Positions 8,579-18,305 are shown, counted from the stretch's first letter. The stretch: DNA of 64,000 nucleotides from CAWDJT01 sp963828705 (GCA_963828705.1 CAWHGA010000032.1:1-64000); one strand, 5' to 3'. Numbers and translations are program-made. The notes: a model not told the origin generated them from the letters alone.

Positions 8579-11048
8579 ATGTCAAAGTCGTTGTTGATTG
8601 TTGAATCCCCCACCAAAGCCAGGACTCTTTCGCGCTACCTGGGCAAGGATTTCCTGGTAAAAGCCTCGGTTGGCCATGTCAAAGATCTGCCTAAGAACAA
8701 GTTGGGAATTGATCTGGAAAACCAGTTTCAGCCTGAATACCAGGTGATTCGCGGCAAGAAGACGATTATCAAGGAACTCAGACAGGCGGTTGGCCAGGTG
8801 GATGCCGTCTACCTGGGTTCTGACCCGGACCGGGAAGGGGAGGCCATTGCCTGGCATATCTCCGAGGAGATTGAAGCTCAGGGCAAACCGGTCCATCGCG
8901 TGCTTTTCCATGAGCTGACCAAAAAGGCCATACAAGATGCCCTGGCCCATCCGCGGGACCTGAACCGGTCGCTGTTTGAGGCGCAGCAGTCACGGCGCGT
9001 TTTAGACCGGCTGGTCGGTTACCTGATTTCACCGTTGCTCTGGAAAAAGGTAAAACCGGGGTTGAGTGCTGGGCGGGTGCAGTCGGTGGCTTTGCGCCTG
9101 ATATGCGAGCGGGAACGGGAAATCCATCGATTTGAACCGGAAGAGTTTTGGAGCATCACCACGCGGTTGAGTACGCGGTCTGTTGCGGATCCGTGCGAGG
9201 AAACTGGTCAACTGCCGCCGGACGCCTTCGATGCGCGTCTGTGGCGCTGCCAGAAGCACAAATGCAAGGTGACCAATCAGGAGCAGGCGCAAAGCATCGT
9301 CGAAGCCTTGCGCTCCAGCGCCTTCCAGATAGCCAAGGTGGAGCGCAAGACCCAGCGCCGTCATCCAGTTCCGCCTTTCATCACCAGCACGCTGCAGCAA
9401 GAAGCCGCTCGCAGGCTACGCTATACCGCCAAACGGACCATGGCTATTGCCCAGCAGTTATACGAAGGGGTGGATCTCGGTAAAGAAGGAGCCGTGGGTT
9501 TGATCACCTATATGCGGACCGATTCCACCCGGCTCTCCGACGAGTCCATCGAGGCGGTGCGCGGCTACATCGGTGAGACTTGGGGCAAACAATATCTGCC
9601 TGGGAAGCCGAATTTTTTCAAGAACCGCAAAAATGTCCAGGATGCACACGAGGCCATTCGCCCCACCGATGTGAACCGCAAACCCGAAGCTGTAGCGCGG
9701 TATCTGACCAAGGAGCAACTGGCGCTCTACACGCTCATCTGGAAACGCTTTGTGGCCTGCCAGATGGCGCCGGCTTTGATTGACCAAACCACGGTGGATG
9801 TGGTTGCCGGCGCCTACACCTTGCGAGCCACGGGTTCTGTGGTGCAGTTCCCCGGGTTTCTGGTGCTCTATGAAGAAACCCGCGAGAATGGTGAAAATGG
9901 TAAAGAAGCTGAAGGGTTTCTGCCCGACCTCAAGGAAGGGCAGGTCCTGACCTTGCTCGGTATTGTTCCCAAACAGCATTTCACCCAACCCCCGGCACGC
10001 TTCAGCGAAGCCAGTCTCATCAAGGAATTGGAAGAGCGCGGCATTGGCCGGCCCAGTACCTACGCTTCCATTCTTTCCACCATCGTCGATAAGGAATATG
10101 TCACTCAGGACAAGCAGCGCCTGGGTCCCACCGAATTGGGTTTCATCATCAACGATCTGCTGGTGGATCACTTTCCCAATATCGTCAACGCTGAGTTCAC
10201 CGCCAAGATGGAAGAGAGCCTGGATGGTATCGAGGTGGGTCAGCAATCCTATCTGCAGCTTCTGGAGGAGTTCTATCAGCAGTTTGCCGTGACCCTCGAA
10301 GCGGCCAAGGTAAACATGCGAAACATCAAGAGCGTGGGACTGGCGACCGATCTGGACTGCCCCAAGTGTCAGCGTCAGCTGCACGTCCGCTGGAGTCGCA
10401 ATGGGCCATTTGTCTCCTGTTCCGCCTATCCAGAATGTGATTTTGCTTCTGACTATGAGCGCGATGACAAGGGGCAAATCCGCTTGTTGAGAACCTCTGT
10501 CGAAGCCGAAGAGTGCGACAAATGCGGTCGCGCCATGGTGCTGAAGCGTGGCCGCTACGGGTCCTTTTTGGCCTGCAGTGGTTATCCCGACTGCAAGAAT
10601 ACCCGTCCGCTGCCGGGTACAGAAGCCAAACCCGCGGGCGGTGCATCACCGCAGACGACGGATCAGACCTGTGATAAGTGCGGGGGGCGGTTTCTTGTCA
10701 AACAAAGCCGTTTTGGCATTCCCTTCCTGGCCTGTGAGAAATATCCGAAATTGTAAGAACACCCGGCCGATTACTACCGGTGTTCCGTGCCCGACCAAAG
10801 ACTGCGATGGCGAATTGATCGAGCGGGCGACCAAGAAGGGTCGCCGCTTTTTCGGCTGCGGCCGCTATCCGACATGCCGCACCGCGTTCTGGGATCAGCC
10901 CGTGCGGGAATCGTGCCCGCAGTGCGGATCGCCGGCGATGCTGCAGAAATTCAGCAAGCGAAGTGGTCCGAAACTGGTTTGTCCGAATCCGGACTGCAAA
11001 TACCAGCAGGCCATGGAACAACCGCCTGACGCAGCCCCGACTGAGTAA
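8579..11048 (+). CDS. topA: DNA topoisomerase I (one frameshift in the zinc-ribbon tail)
   Basis: Type IA topoisomerase, ~822 aa after correction. It has an N-terminal Toprim domain (LLIVESPTKARTLSRYLG, later SDPDREGEAIAWH), the nicking Tyr in GLITYMRTDSTRLSDE near residue 310, and five C4 zinc ribbons at the C terminus. The third ribbon is interrupted: one frame ends at 10756 after CEKYPKL, while the next continues NCKNTRPITTG and two further ribbons to 11048. Removing one A from the AAA at about 10749-10751 restores Y-P-N-C-K-N-T-R-P, the same pattern as ribbon two (YPDCKNTRP). The catalytic part is intact either way. Confidence 0.93.
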
Positions 11049-11218
11049 CCGTTTGCCACAGAGCAGCAGGAGCAAGCTATTATAGATGAACAGGTACCGT
11101 CCACTGATTCAAACTTGCCTGGTGGCCTCCATCAACTCTCTGATGGTGCCTTGCACCTGACGTTATGTTCCTCGAAATGTTGCGACCGGTGCGATGGGCT
11201 TGCAGGGCTACAAACCTG

Positions 11219-11368
11219 GACATGGATGGACACGGATAAAGGCGACACGGATGAGCACCTCAGAGATCGAATGCTGAATCGATTATCACCTTCCGCGGTT
11301 TTCTCGACCCCCTCTCTGATTGTGATTCCATCAAGAACCATCCGTGTTTTCCGTGTGATCCGTAGCTG
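11219..11368. repeat. Dispersed inverted repeat of the CACGGAT type
   Basis: The 430-bp gap between topA and the peptidase gene holds CATGGATGGACACGGATAAA and GACACGGATGAGCAC on one side, and the near-inverse CCATCCGTGTTTTCCGTG and TGATCCGTAG on the other, about 90 bp apart. It looks like a non-coding, loosely palindromic interspersed repeat. No convincing gene is seen in this gap. Confidence 0.4.
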
Positions 11369-11481
11369 GTCCTAACGCTGCTGTGTGGTTTTGGTCGCGG
11401 CCGGATAGCCGCGCTGCACTCTCGGTGGCAAATGGTAGCGAGACTGATGCATAATGACAGGTGTTCCCAAGGAGGGTGGTG

Positions 11482-12273
11482 GTGATCGATCCTGCTGAAT
11501 ACGTGGTTTTCTGGCAAATCGTGATGTTTGTTTTTGGGTGCTGTCTCGGCAGTTTCTTCAATGTGGTCATCTATCGTCTACCCCATGGCAATTCCATTGT
11601 CTCCCCGGGGTCCCATTGTCCCCAGTGCCAGGTAGCCATCCCCGCCTTTGACAACATTCCGTTGCTGAGTTACTTGCTGCTGCGAGGTCGTTGTCGCAGC
11701 TGCGGGCTACGCATTTCCTGGCGTTACCCATTGATCGAATTGCTGGCCGGAGTGATGGTCCTGCTGCTGTTCCGCCGTTATGGCTGGCAGGGGCAGTTCT
11801 TTGTCGAGCTGTTCTTCAGCAGTTGCCTCCTGGTGGTTTTTTTCATTGACCTGGACACCTACCTGATTCCAGACGTTATCTCTCTGCCGGGAATTGTCGT
11901 TGGGTTTGCCGCCTCCCTCTTTCTGACACCCCGCCTAACCTGGCTCGATTCGTTGGCGGGGATCCTGTTGGGCGGCGGGCTTTTCTATGCCATTGCTCTC
12001 GGCTACAAGTGGTTTCGAGGTCAGGAAGGGCTGGGCGGGGGCGATATCAAACTGCTTGCCATGATTGGGGCTTTCCTTGGTTGGACCGGGGTCGTCTTTA
12101 CCATCTTGTTGAGTTCCGTGACCGGGGCGGCGGTAGGTCTTGTTGCGATGCGCCGCAGCCAGAAGGGACTTTCCACCATGCTGCCCTTTGGCCCTTTTCT
12201 GGTGCTGGGAGCCATATGCTATTTGTTCTGGGGGGAGGCCTTCTTGAGTTGGTATTGGGGAATCGCATCGTAA
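11482..12273 (+). CDS. pilD: Prepilin peptidase (A24), leader peptidase/N-methyltransferase
   Basis: This is a 263-residue membrane aspartyl peptidase that cleaves and N-methylates type IV prepilins or pseudopilins. The N-terminal methylase part has the zinc-type cysteines CPQC and CRSC. The two catalytic-Asp motifs are visible as FIDLDTYLIPD and GGGDIKLLAM (GXGDXK type). About eight hydrophobic helices are present. GTG 11482 is chosen because AAGGAGG ends six bases upstream; three more in-frame GTGs lie just before it. The role (type IV pili or type II secretion) cannot be decided because no pilus genes are near. Confidence 0.9.
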   Translation: MIDPAEYVVFWQIVMFVFGCCLGSFFNVVIYRLPHGNSIVSPGSHCPQCQVAIPAFDNIPLLSYLLLRGRCRSCGLRISWRYPLIELLAGVMVLLLFRRYGWQGQFFVELFFSSCLLVVFFIDLDTYLIPDVISLPGIVVGFAASLFLTPRLTWLDSLAGILLGGGLFYAIALGYKWFRGQEGLGGGDIKLLAMIGAFLGWTGVVFTILLSSVTGAAVGLVAMRRSQKGLSTMLPFGPFLVLGAICYLFWGEAFLSWYWGIAS

Positions 12274-12446
12274 CCATTCATTTTTCTTTAATGGACCTGC
12301 CGCTTATGCCGAAGGAGTGATCACTTGCCATTAGTATTGTGAATGGAGTCGAGTGAGCGCCGGGCAACGGGATGGTGGGGGATAAGTTGCCGGATGGTTT
12401 GGCGCGGGCAAACGGATTATCATGAATCTGGTGGCGTTGCTTAAGA

Positions 12447-13250
12447 ATGACACAGAAGCGTTTGTTCCACGACGAACCCATTGTGGACAAGGATGAAATC
12501 CTGGTGCGTGGTTCCGCTGCACATCACCTGACGACCGTTCTTCGGGTCAAACGAGGCGAGCGGATCGAAGTCCGTGACGGTCTGGGTTCGGCTTGGTTGG
12601 GAGAGGTGTCAGGGCTGGGCACCGATGGGGTTACGGTTCGAAGGTTGCACCAGCAAAGCCTGATGCAGGAATCTCCGCTGAGCTTGACCCTGGCGCTGGC
12701 GTATGCACGTTCGGACCGAATGGAATTGGTTCTGCGTCAGGCTACCGAACTGGGAGTGACCCGTGTGGTTCCTTTCCGTGCTGCCAGAAGTCAATATGGC
12801 TTAAGCGATGTGCAACTGAATCAGCGGACCGTGCGCTGGGAACGCATCGCCCGGGAAGCACTGCGGCAAAGTGGCCGTACCAGGCTGCCCAGCATCGAAC
12901 CCATGGCGGATGTGGATACGCTTCTTGCCAACCTGTCGAAATGGGGGTGCATTGGTGATGATTGCCTGTGCATACTGGCTTGGGAGGGGGAACGTCAGCA
13001 GGGCTTGCTGTCGGTGTGGAAGGATTGCCCGCAGTGTGTCCAGGTGATAGTGGTCGTAGGTCCTGAGGGGGGATTTACCCCGCGGGAGGCGGAGCTTTTC
13101 CGTACGTCTCGGTTTCGCTCGGTGTCTTTGGGACCGCGCACTTTGCGCCTGGAAACTGCGGCAACGGCACTGCTCGCCACAACCCAGCTGCTGTGGGGAG
13201 ACTTGTCAAAGCAAATCACCGACTCACGTGCTGATCCCAAAAACGCATGA
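12447..13250 (+). CDS. rsmE: 16S rRNA m3U1498 methyltransferase RsmE
   Basis: This is a 267-residue SPOUT-class methyltransferase for U1498 of 16S rRNA. The N-terminal PUA-like part includes HHLTTVLRVKRGERIEV. The C-terminal knotted SAM-binding domain has the VGPEGGFTPREAELF and LGPRTLRLETAATALL motifs that define RsmE. The region between the prepilin peptidase and this gene (174 bp) shows no other gene. A promoter for the next gene overlaps its stop codon. Confidence 0.93.
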   Translation: MTQKRLFHDEPIVDKDEILVRGSAAHHLTTVLRVKRGERIEVRDGLGSAWLGEVSGLGTDGVTVRRLHQQSLMQESPLSLTLALAYARSDRMELVLRQATELGVTRVVPFRAARSQYGLSDVQLNQRTVRWERIAREALRQSGRTRLPSIEPMADVDTLLANLSKWGCIGDDCLCILAWEGERQQGLLSVWKDCPQCVQVIVVVGPEGGFTPREAELFRTSRFRSVSLGPRTLRLETAATALLATTQLLWGDLSKQITDSRADPKNA

Positions 13251-13275
13251 CAAGCTATCAAAGATGAATTATAAT
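13247..13275 (+). promoter_or_regulatory. Sigma-70-type promoter
   Basis: ATGACA at 13247-13252 and a perfect TATAAT at 13270-13275 are separated by 17 bp. The -35 box overlaps the rsmE stop codon, and the promoter would serve the zinc-ribbon gene at 13393. Confidence 0.55.
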
Positions 13276-13392
13276 CGTAACTTAAAATAGAGAGCAGGTG
13301 TTTGGAATGACCAATGTCGGAGCGTCGCATGTCATGCAGTCTCTCACCTCTGCGCCCGGCACATTTGATCTTCCTTCATAAGGAGTGGGCTC

Positions 13393-14127
13393 ATGAAGTG
13401 TGTAAAATGCGGCTACATCAGTTTTGATCATCTTGCGGTGTGCAAGAAATGCGGTGTCAACCTAAATCAAGCCCGGTCAGGTTTGGGCTTTGCTGATTCG
13501 AAGCCCGAACCACCCTCATATCTCAGAGCGTTGGTGGACGAAGGCGGTCCCGCCGGGTCAGAAGCCGCCGGACGACGGCCAGGCTCAGTTGGGGATGCCG
13601 CTATGCAGATCAAACAGGCGGTGGCTGAGGCGCCTACGGTTCAGTTCGATTCCATGGGCGATCCGCAAACAGCTCAAGCTGCCGCAACCGTAGCCAAAAC
13701 CCACGATGTGTGGGCGGCGGACTCGAAGTGGTTGGGCATGGATGCTGCTACCCACAAGTCCATTGCGGGGGACATGCCCGATGTGGACGACCTGATTTTG
13801 GAACTGGTGGATGATGAGCCGCCGGCTCGCGCCCACGTTGGTGATGTCTCCGGGCAGACCGATTCGGACAAGGATAGATATTCCTTGGACTTCGATGCAG
13901 AAGAGTCGTTGGACGATCTGGCGTTGGATGACTTTTCCCACGGGCCTGATGGTCTGCACCTTGCCGAACCCATCTCCGACCTGGATTCGTTCGCCAAACC
14001 GGTGACCAAACCTGCAGAACCGTCCTCGGAATTGGAAGATGACCTGGATGACTTGGTGCTGGAATTGGGTGATGACAATCTGGACCTTGCCGATCTGGAG
14101 TTGGGTGAGGCGCCGGCAAACCGGTAG
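13393..14127 (+). CDS. Acidic zinc-ribbon protein of unknown function
   Basis: This 244-residue protein starts with a CX2C...CX2C zinc ribbon (MKCVKCGYISFDHLAVCKKCG). The rest is a low-complexity tail rich in Asp, Glu, Leu and Pro, with repeated DDLxLEL-like stretches (VDDLILELVDDEP, LDDLVLELGDDNLDLADLEL). There is no signal peptide or membrane segment. Similar short zinc-ribbon proteins with acidic tails are common in deltaproteobacteria, but no function is known to me. AAGGAG lies 7 bases before the ATG. It precedes tRNA-Phe. Confidence 0.65.
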   Translation: MKCVKCGYISFDHLAVCKKCGVNLNQARSGLGFADSKPEPPSYLRALVDEGGPAGSEAAGRRPGSVGDAAMQIKQAVAEAPTVQFDSMGDPQTAQAAATVAKTHDVWAADSKWLGMDAATHKSIAGDMPDVDDLILELVDDEPPARAHVGDVSGQTDSDKDRYSLDFDAEESLDDLALDDFSHGPDGLHLAEPISDLDSFAKPVTKPAEPSSELEDDLDDLVLELGDDNLDLADLELGEAPANR

Positions 14128-14189
14128 CACCTCGAGATCGACAGATGTTCCAGAAAACCGTCCGCAAGGCGGTAATATAGAGAAAGTCC

Positions 14190-14218
14190 TTGACAGGGTT
14201 GTGATTCTTCTGTAGGTT
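14190..14218 (+). promoter_or_regulatory. Promoter of tRNA-Phe
   Basis: TTGACA at 14190-14195 and TAGGTT at 14213-14218 are spaced by 17 bp and lie 13 bp before the tRNA 5' end. Confidence 0.65.
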
Positions 14219-14230
14219 GCGCCCGTTCGT

Positions 14231-14306
14231 GGCGAGGTAGCTCAGTCGGTAGAGCAGTGGACTGAAAATCCTCGTGTCCGGTGTTCGATTCACCGCCTCG
14301 CCACCA
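14231..14306 (+). tRNA. tRNA-Phe (GAA)
   Basis: This is a 76-nt cloverleaf. The acceptor GGCGAGG pairs with CCTCGCC at 14296-14302. The anticodon loop is CTGAAAA with GAA at 14264-14266. The T arm is CGGTG-TTCGATT-CACCG. The 3' CCA is encoded at 14304-14306. Confidence 0.97.
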
Positions 14307-14357
14307 CTTTAAAGACCCTGGAAATGAAGGACTTATCCAGTCCCAAGGGTTCCAAGC

Positions 14358-14386
14358 AAAAGCCCGCCAAAAGCGGGCTTTTTTTG
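14358..14386 (+). terminator. Rho-independent terminator after tRNA-Phe
   Basis: AAAGCCCGC and GCGGGCTT form a stem closed by a CAAAA loop and followed by a run of T. It ends the tRNA transcript before mutY. Confidence 0.9.
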
Positions 14387-14429
14387 GTTTGATCCCAGCA
14401 CCGGAGAATCGCTGCCTGAATCCACGATC

Positions 14430-15542
14430 ATGAAACCCATCCTTATCAACCGACGTACCCTCATCGTCGAAGGCTTGTTGCGTTGGTTTGCGGCCAACCA
14501 GCGCTCCCTACCCTGGCGCCAGCGCTATTTACCCTACGAAATCTGGATTTCAGAAGTAATGCTTCAACAGACCCAGACGAAAACCGTCCTCCCGTACTAT
14601 CAGTGCTGGATGGAGCGTTTTCCCGATGTGCGGAGTATTGCCGAGGCGTCGGAGCAGGAGGTGCTCAAATACTGGGAGGGGATGGGCTACTATTTGCGGG
14701 CCAGGAATATCCTGCGAGCGGCAAGGATTCTTGTAGATCAGTATGGCGGCAATGTCCCGGATGATTACCAGGCGATCTGCAGGCTACCCGGAATTGGACG
14801 TTACACTGCGGCGGCCATTATGAGTCTGGCTTTCAATCGCGATTACGGCGTTGTGGACGGCAATGTCGAGCGGGTCTTTGCGCGCTTGTTCAACCTCGAT
14901 GAACCTGTTAAGAGCAAAGAGAGCCAGGGCTTCATTCGAGAGATGGTACAGCGGTTGATGCCCCAAGGACGGGCCAGGGACTACAACCAGGCCATCATGG
15001 AGTTGGGGGCCGTCATTTGTGTGCCCAGAAGGCCTGTTTGCCGAGACTGCCCCCTGATGGATTGTTGCGACAGCAATCGGCTTGGGATTGTCAGCCAACG
15101 CCCAGTACCGGGTGTCAAAAAGGCTACGGTGCCGATTAAGGTGGTCCTTGGGGTCCTGGTTCATGACGGGCAGGTGCTCATTCAAAAACGTCCGGACACT
15201 GGTCTGATGGCCGGCCTTTGGGAGTTCCCCGGGGGTAAGCTGGAAAGCGGTGAAACTCCCCAACAGGCACTCAAGCGAGAATTCCTGGAAGAGCTGGGTC
15301 TACCGGTCGATCCGGTCCGGAAACTGGCTGTGATCAAGCATCAGTACACATCCTTTCGGGTCGAACTGCACTGCTTTCTGTGCCGCTTTTCCCATCGGCC
15401 CCGGTCCATACGGCTCAATGCCGCTGTTCAATCCCGCTGGGTGAGCCCGGATGAACTCCAGCAGTACCCCTTTCCTGCGGCCAACCGCAAACTGATCACC
15501 ATGTTGGCCGAAATACCCGGATCCCGGGACTTCTGGGCATAA
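14430..15542 (+). CDS. mutY: Adenine DNA glycosylase MutY
   Basis: This 370-residue enzyme excises A opposite 8-oxoG. The N-terminal HhH-GPD domain has EVMLQQTQTKTVLPYY, the LPGIGRYTAAAI hairpin and the catalytic Asp in VVDGNVERV. The [4Fe-4S] loop is CVPRRPVCRDCPLMDCC at about residues 194-210. The C-terminal NUDIX-like domain from ~235 contains GLWEFPGGKLESGE and an incomplete Nudix box REFLEELG, consistent with the MutT-like 8-oxoG sensing domain of MutY. Confidence 0.95.
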   Translation: MKPILINRRTLIVEGLLRWFAANQRSLPWRQRYLPYEIWISEVMLQQTQTKTVLPYYQCWMERFPDVRSIAEASEQEVLKYWEGMGYYLRARNILRAARILVDQYGGNVPDDYQAICRLPGIGRYTAAAIMSLAFNRDYGVVDGNVERVFARLFNLDEPVKSKESQGFIREMVQRLMPQGRARDYNQAIMELGAVICVPRRPVCRDCPLMDCCDSNRLGIVSQRPVPGVKKATVPIKVVLGVLVHDGQVLIQKRPDTGLMAGLWEFPGGKLESGETPQQALKREFLEELGLPVDPVRKLAVIKHQYTSFRVELHCFLCRFSHRPRSIRLNAAVQSRWVSPDELQQYPFPAANRKLITMLAEIPGSRDFWA

Positions 15543-15692
15543 GAGACCCGCCCGGCATGTTCTTGTCATGCGCCGTGCGCGTCTCAAGCATTGGAATCGG
15601 TGATCGGTTACAATCGGTGCAGGGGGCTTCGGTTCAAGCCGCTCGCTTTCCGGGTACTTCAAACGGCGGCTGCGCGCCGAGAAGGGTTCCTC

Positions 15693-17036
15693 ATGCTTTC
15701 TAGAACCATGGAGACTATGGCAAGAACACGATGCTATCACATCCCGGCGTCATTGATTGTCCATAACGCCTTGAGAATACTGGGTTTCAGTCGGCGCTGC
15801 AATGCCACAAACGCTGGTGCGACGGGTTCTGCCGCCGCCCGCATGGTTCTGATCGGTTGGTGGTTGCTGCTCATGACAGCCGGTTGTGCCACACTGCCGC
15901 AGGAGACTGATCAGCACTTGCAGTTGCAGGGTTCTGACCATGATTTGCAGATCGGCGAGATCGTCAATACGAGTTCCGGAGCGGTGATCACTTTTCCCGA
16001 TCTGCTCAACGAACTTGCGCTGCAACAGGTGGTCTATGTCGGTGAAACTCACAGCAGCGCAGCCGACCATGAGGTTCAGCGACGCATCTTGGAAGGGCTA
16101 TACGGACGCAACCGTGACCTGGTGGTGGCCATGGAAATGTTCCCCCGGTCGGTTCAGCCCTGGCTGGACCGCTGGTCTCGGGGGGAGCTTGGGGAGGTGG
16201 AATTCCTCCAGGGGGTCGACTGGGAGCACAACTGGGGCTTTCCGGTGGGGCTCTACCGGCCTTTATTGGATTATTGCGCTACCAACCACATTCCCATCCT
16301 GGGGCTGAACGCTCCCTCGCCCATTGTCAGGGCCATCGCCCAGCGCGGTCTTGGTGGACTGGAATCGGAACAACGGGCTCAGGTGGCCGAGGTATTTGAC
16401 TTCAGCGATGAAAAGCACCGCACCGCCATCCGCGCACAATATGACCGGCATATGGCCATGCATGGCGGGGTGGGGAGTTTCGAACGTTTCTATGAAGCCC
16501 AGTTGGCCTGGGAAGAAACCATGGCTGAAACTGTGGCTGACCAGTTCATCAGTTGCAGCCGCCGGAAGCCGCCGCAGATTGTAGTGTTTGCCGGCAATGG
16601 CCACGTGGAATACCGATACGGAATCCCGGCCAGGGCCTTTCGTCGTTTTCCGCACGCCTTCAAGACCGTCGTTCCAGTCCCCTGGAACAGCGCCGAGCGC
16701 ACCCTGGATCCGGCCTTGGCTGATTATTTCTGGATTACCGATCCCTCGGAAATGTCGCATGGCCATCGCGGGCGTCTTGGGGTTCGCGTCGAATCATTGG
16801 CGGCGGGCAAGGGTGTCCGGATCGCGGCGGTAATGCCCGGTGGACCGGCCGCACAGGCGGGAATCAAGCCTGGTGACATCTTGGTCAGGATCGATGATAC
16901 ACCGATTTCAGGCCTGGAAGATGTTCACCAAGCGTTGGCATTTCAGCAACCGCGCATAAGGGCCAGCCATCGAGTCTTACTCCAACGCGACGGCACCGAC
17001 GTGCAACTTTCCATAGTGATTCCTAAGGAGCCCTGA
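15693..17036 (+). CDS. ChaN-family (DUF399) lipoprotein with C-terminal PDZ domain
   Basis: This ~447-residue protein has a lipobox-like LMTAGC after a hydrophobic stretch. A ChaN/heme-binding-like domain follows (VVYVGETHSSAADHEVQRRIL, VVAMEMFPRSVQPWLDRW, later VVFAGNGHVEY). A PDZ domain spans the last ~95 residues (VMPGGPAAQAGIKPGDILVRI). ChaN-like lipoproteins are tied to iron or haem handling in some bacteria; here the role is inferred only by family. ATG 15693 has GAAGGG six bases upstream. ATG 15843 would give a shorter signal peptide. Confidence 0.75.
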   Translation: MLSRTMETMARTRCYHIPASLIVHNALRILGFSRRCNATNAGATGSAAARMVLIGWWLLLMTAGCATLPQETDQHLQLQGSDHDLQIGEIVNTSSGAVITFPDLLNELALQQVVYVGETHSSAADHEVQRRILEGLYGRNRDLVVAMEMFPRSVQPWLDRWSRGELGEVEFLQGVDWEHNWGFPVGLYRPLLDYCATNHIPILGLNAPSPIVRAIAQRGLGGLESEQRAQVAEVFDFSDEKHRTAIRAQYDRHMAMHGGVGSFERFYEAQLAWEETMAETVADQFISCSRRKPPQIVVFAGNGHVEYRYGIPARAFRRFPHAFKTVVPVPWNSAERTLDPALADYFWITDPSEMSHGHRGRLGVRVESLAAGKGVRIAAVMPGGPAAQAGIKPGDILVRIDDTPISGLEDVHQALAFQQPRIRASHRVLLQRDGTDVQLSIVIPKEP

Positions 17037-17068
17037 CCGCTTCTCCATCTAGCTTTCTGGAAAAGCCC

Positions 17069-17097
17069 TTGACAGGATATCCTCGGTTTTCTATGGT
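17069..17097 (+). promoter_or_regulatory. Promoter of the aromatic amino acid operon
   Basis: TTGACA at 17069-17074 and TATGGT at 17092-17097, 17 bp apart, lie 25 bp before the leader-peptide ATG. Confidence 0.75.
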
Positions 17098-17121
17098 GTT
17101 TGGCACGAAAGGGGAGTCACC

Positions 17122-17190
17122 ATGTACGTTGCAACCGGCTTTTATTTTTATTGCGGTTTTTTGTATGCCACCGGGTGGCCCGCCCTTTGA
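17122..17190 (+). CDS. Aromatic-rich leader peptide of the aro/phe attenuator (22 aa)
   Basis: The peptide has 22 codons, with a ribosome site AAAGGGGAG eight bases before ATG. Three Phe, four Tyr and one Trp make up 8 of 22 residues, including the run GFYFYCGFLY at residues 6-15 and W at 19. It starts ~20 bp after the predicted transcription start and ends 27 bp before a terminator hairpin, and is followed by shikimate and phenylalanine genes. This is the layout of a transcription-attenuation leader: stalling at Phe/Tyr codons would free RNA to form an antiterminator. Hairpin GCCAC-CGG-GTGGC at 17167-17179 overlaps its end, and CCCGC at 17179-17183 can pair with GCGGG at 17223-17227 in the terminator stem. 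Confidence 0.8.
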   Translation: MYVATGFYFYCGFLYATGWPAL

Positions 17191-17217
17191 GTCAGCTATG
17201 TGACTGAATGCGACCAA

Positions 17218-17247
17218 AAGCCGCGGGTTCAACCCCGCGGCTTTTTT
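17218..17247 (+). terminator. Attenuator terminator before aroB'
   Basis: AAGCCGCGGG at 17218-17227 pairs perfectly with CCCGCGGCTT at 17234-17243, followed by T residues to 17247. It lies between the leader peptide and the first structural gene, so it should stop transcription unless the competing pairing described for the leader forms. Confidence 0.88.
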
Positions 17248-17312
17248 CATTCCGGAGCCAGGGATTGTATTTGGTTGGTAAGAAGTTGGAATCGATGTGC
17301 CGAGGTGAAGCG

Positions 17313-18305
17313 GTGAAAGAGGTATGGGTCAGGTTGGACCAGTGGTCGAAGGAGATCGTGACGGCGGCCTTGGAAGCGGGCGCCGACGCGCTGGTGATCC
17401 CGCCCGGCTGGCAGGAACGCATCAAAGAGCTGGGGCGAATCGTCACGGTGAGCGAAGACGGCGACCTGAAACCCGGCCAGGACATCTTCTTCGAGAAACT
17501 GGCCGACCCGGAAGACGAAGCGCGCATCGCCAGGCTGCTCCGTACCGTGCCCGTGGTCATTGACCAGCCCCGCTGGGAAGTGATCCCCCTGGAAAACCTG
17601 GTGGCCGGCGGTGGCCGGCTGCTGGTGACGGTGGATGCCCTCGAAGGGTTGGAACTGGCAATGGGCATTCTGGAAAAGGGCGTGGCGGGAGTGGTTATTC
17701 GCGCTGTCGATGTCCCCGGGGTGAAAGCCATGGTGGCTCGAGTCAAAGCCGGTGTCGAAAGGGTTGAGCTGCACCTGGCCACGGTGGAAAAAGTGTTGCC
17801 GGTGGGGATGGGGGATCGGGTATGTGTTGATACCTGCACCTCGATGAAAGATGGTGAAGGGATGCTGGTGGGCAATTTCAGCCATTTCCTCTTTCTGGTC
17901 CAGGCGGAAACGCGCTGCAGTCCCTATGTGGCGCCGCGTCCGTTCCGCGTCAATGCCGGGGCGCTGCATGCCTATGTGCGCACACCGGATGGCCGAACCC
18001 GCTACCTGAGTGAACTGGAAAGCGGCCATGCGGTGCTCGTGACCGATGCCTCCGGCAACACCCAACCGGCGGTGGTGGGCCGCGCCAAGATCGAACGACG
18101 CCCGTTGTTGTTGGTGAGCGCCGTCTGTGAAGGGGTCACCGGCTCCCTGGTGGTGCAGAATGCGGAAACCATCAGGCTGGCCGGCCCGGGCGGCGAACCC
18201 CGTTCGGTGGCCGCACTGCAGCCAGGAGATGAAGTGCTGGTAATGCTCGATGAAAGCGGACGCCACTTCGGTATCAAGGTCCAAGAAACCATTTGGGAGC
18301 GATAA
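17313..18305 (+). CDS. 3-dehydroquinate synthase II (archaeal type)
   Basis: This is a 330-residue protein of the DHQ synthase II family, which makes 3-dehydroquinate from 2-amino-3,7-dideoxy-D-threo-hept-6-ulosonate with NAD, bypassing DAHP. Family motifs include EAGADALV near the N terminus, VGMGDRVCVDTCTSM in the middle, GMLVGNFSHFLFLVQAE, and the C-terminal GxHFGIKVQE. This route is known in archaea and in several deltaproteobacteria. GTG 17313 is chosen because GAGGTG lies six bases upstream and it matches the family N terminus; ATG 17295 is possible. The partner synthase is not in the window. Confidence 0.9.
   Translation: MKEVWVRLDQWSKEIVTAALEAGADALVIPPGWQERIKELGRIVTVSEDGDLKPGQDIFFEKLADPEDEARIARLLRTVPVVIDQPRWEVIPLENLVAGGGRLLVTVDALEGLELAMGILEKGVAGVVIRAVDVPGVKAMVARVKAGVERVELHLATVEKVLPVGMGDRVCVDTCTSMKDGEGMLVGNFSHFLFLVQAETRCSPYVAPRPFRVNAGALHAYVRTPDGRTRYLSELESGHAVLVTDASGNTQPAVVGRAKIERRPLLLVSAVCEGVTGSLVVQNAETIRLAGPGGEPRSVAALQPGDEVLVMLDESGRHFGIKVQETIWER

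Noticed and set aside
10740..10770. End of topA considered as a natural shorter protein
   Set aside because: The following frame continues the same zinc-ribbon pattern, so a one-base insertion is the simpler explanation.
17122..17247. Leader before aroB' considered as a T-box or riboswitch
   Set aside because: No T-box sequence or specifier-loop layout; the coding leader rich in Phe/Tyr with a terminator fits ribosome-mediated attenuation better.
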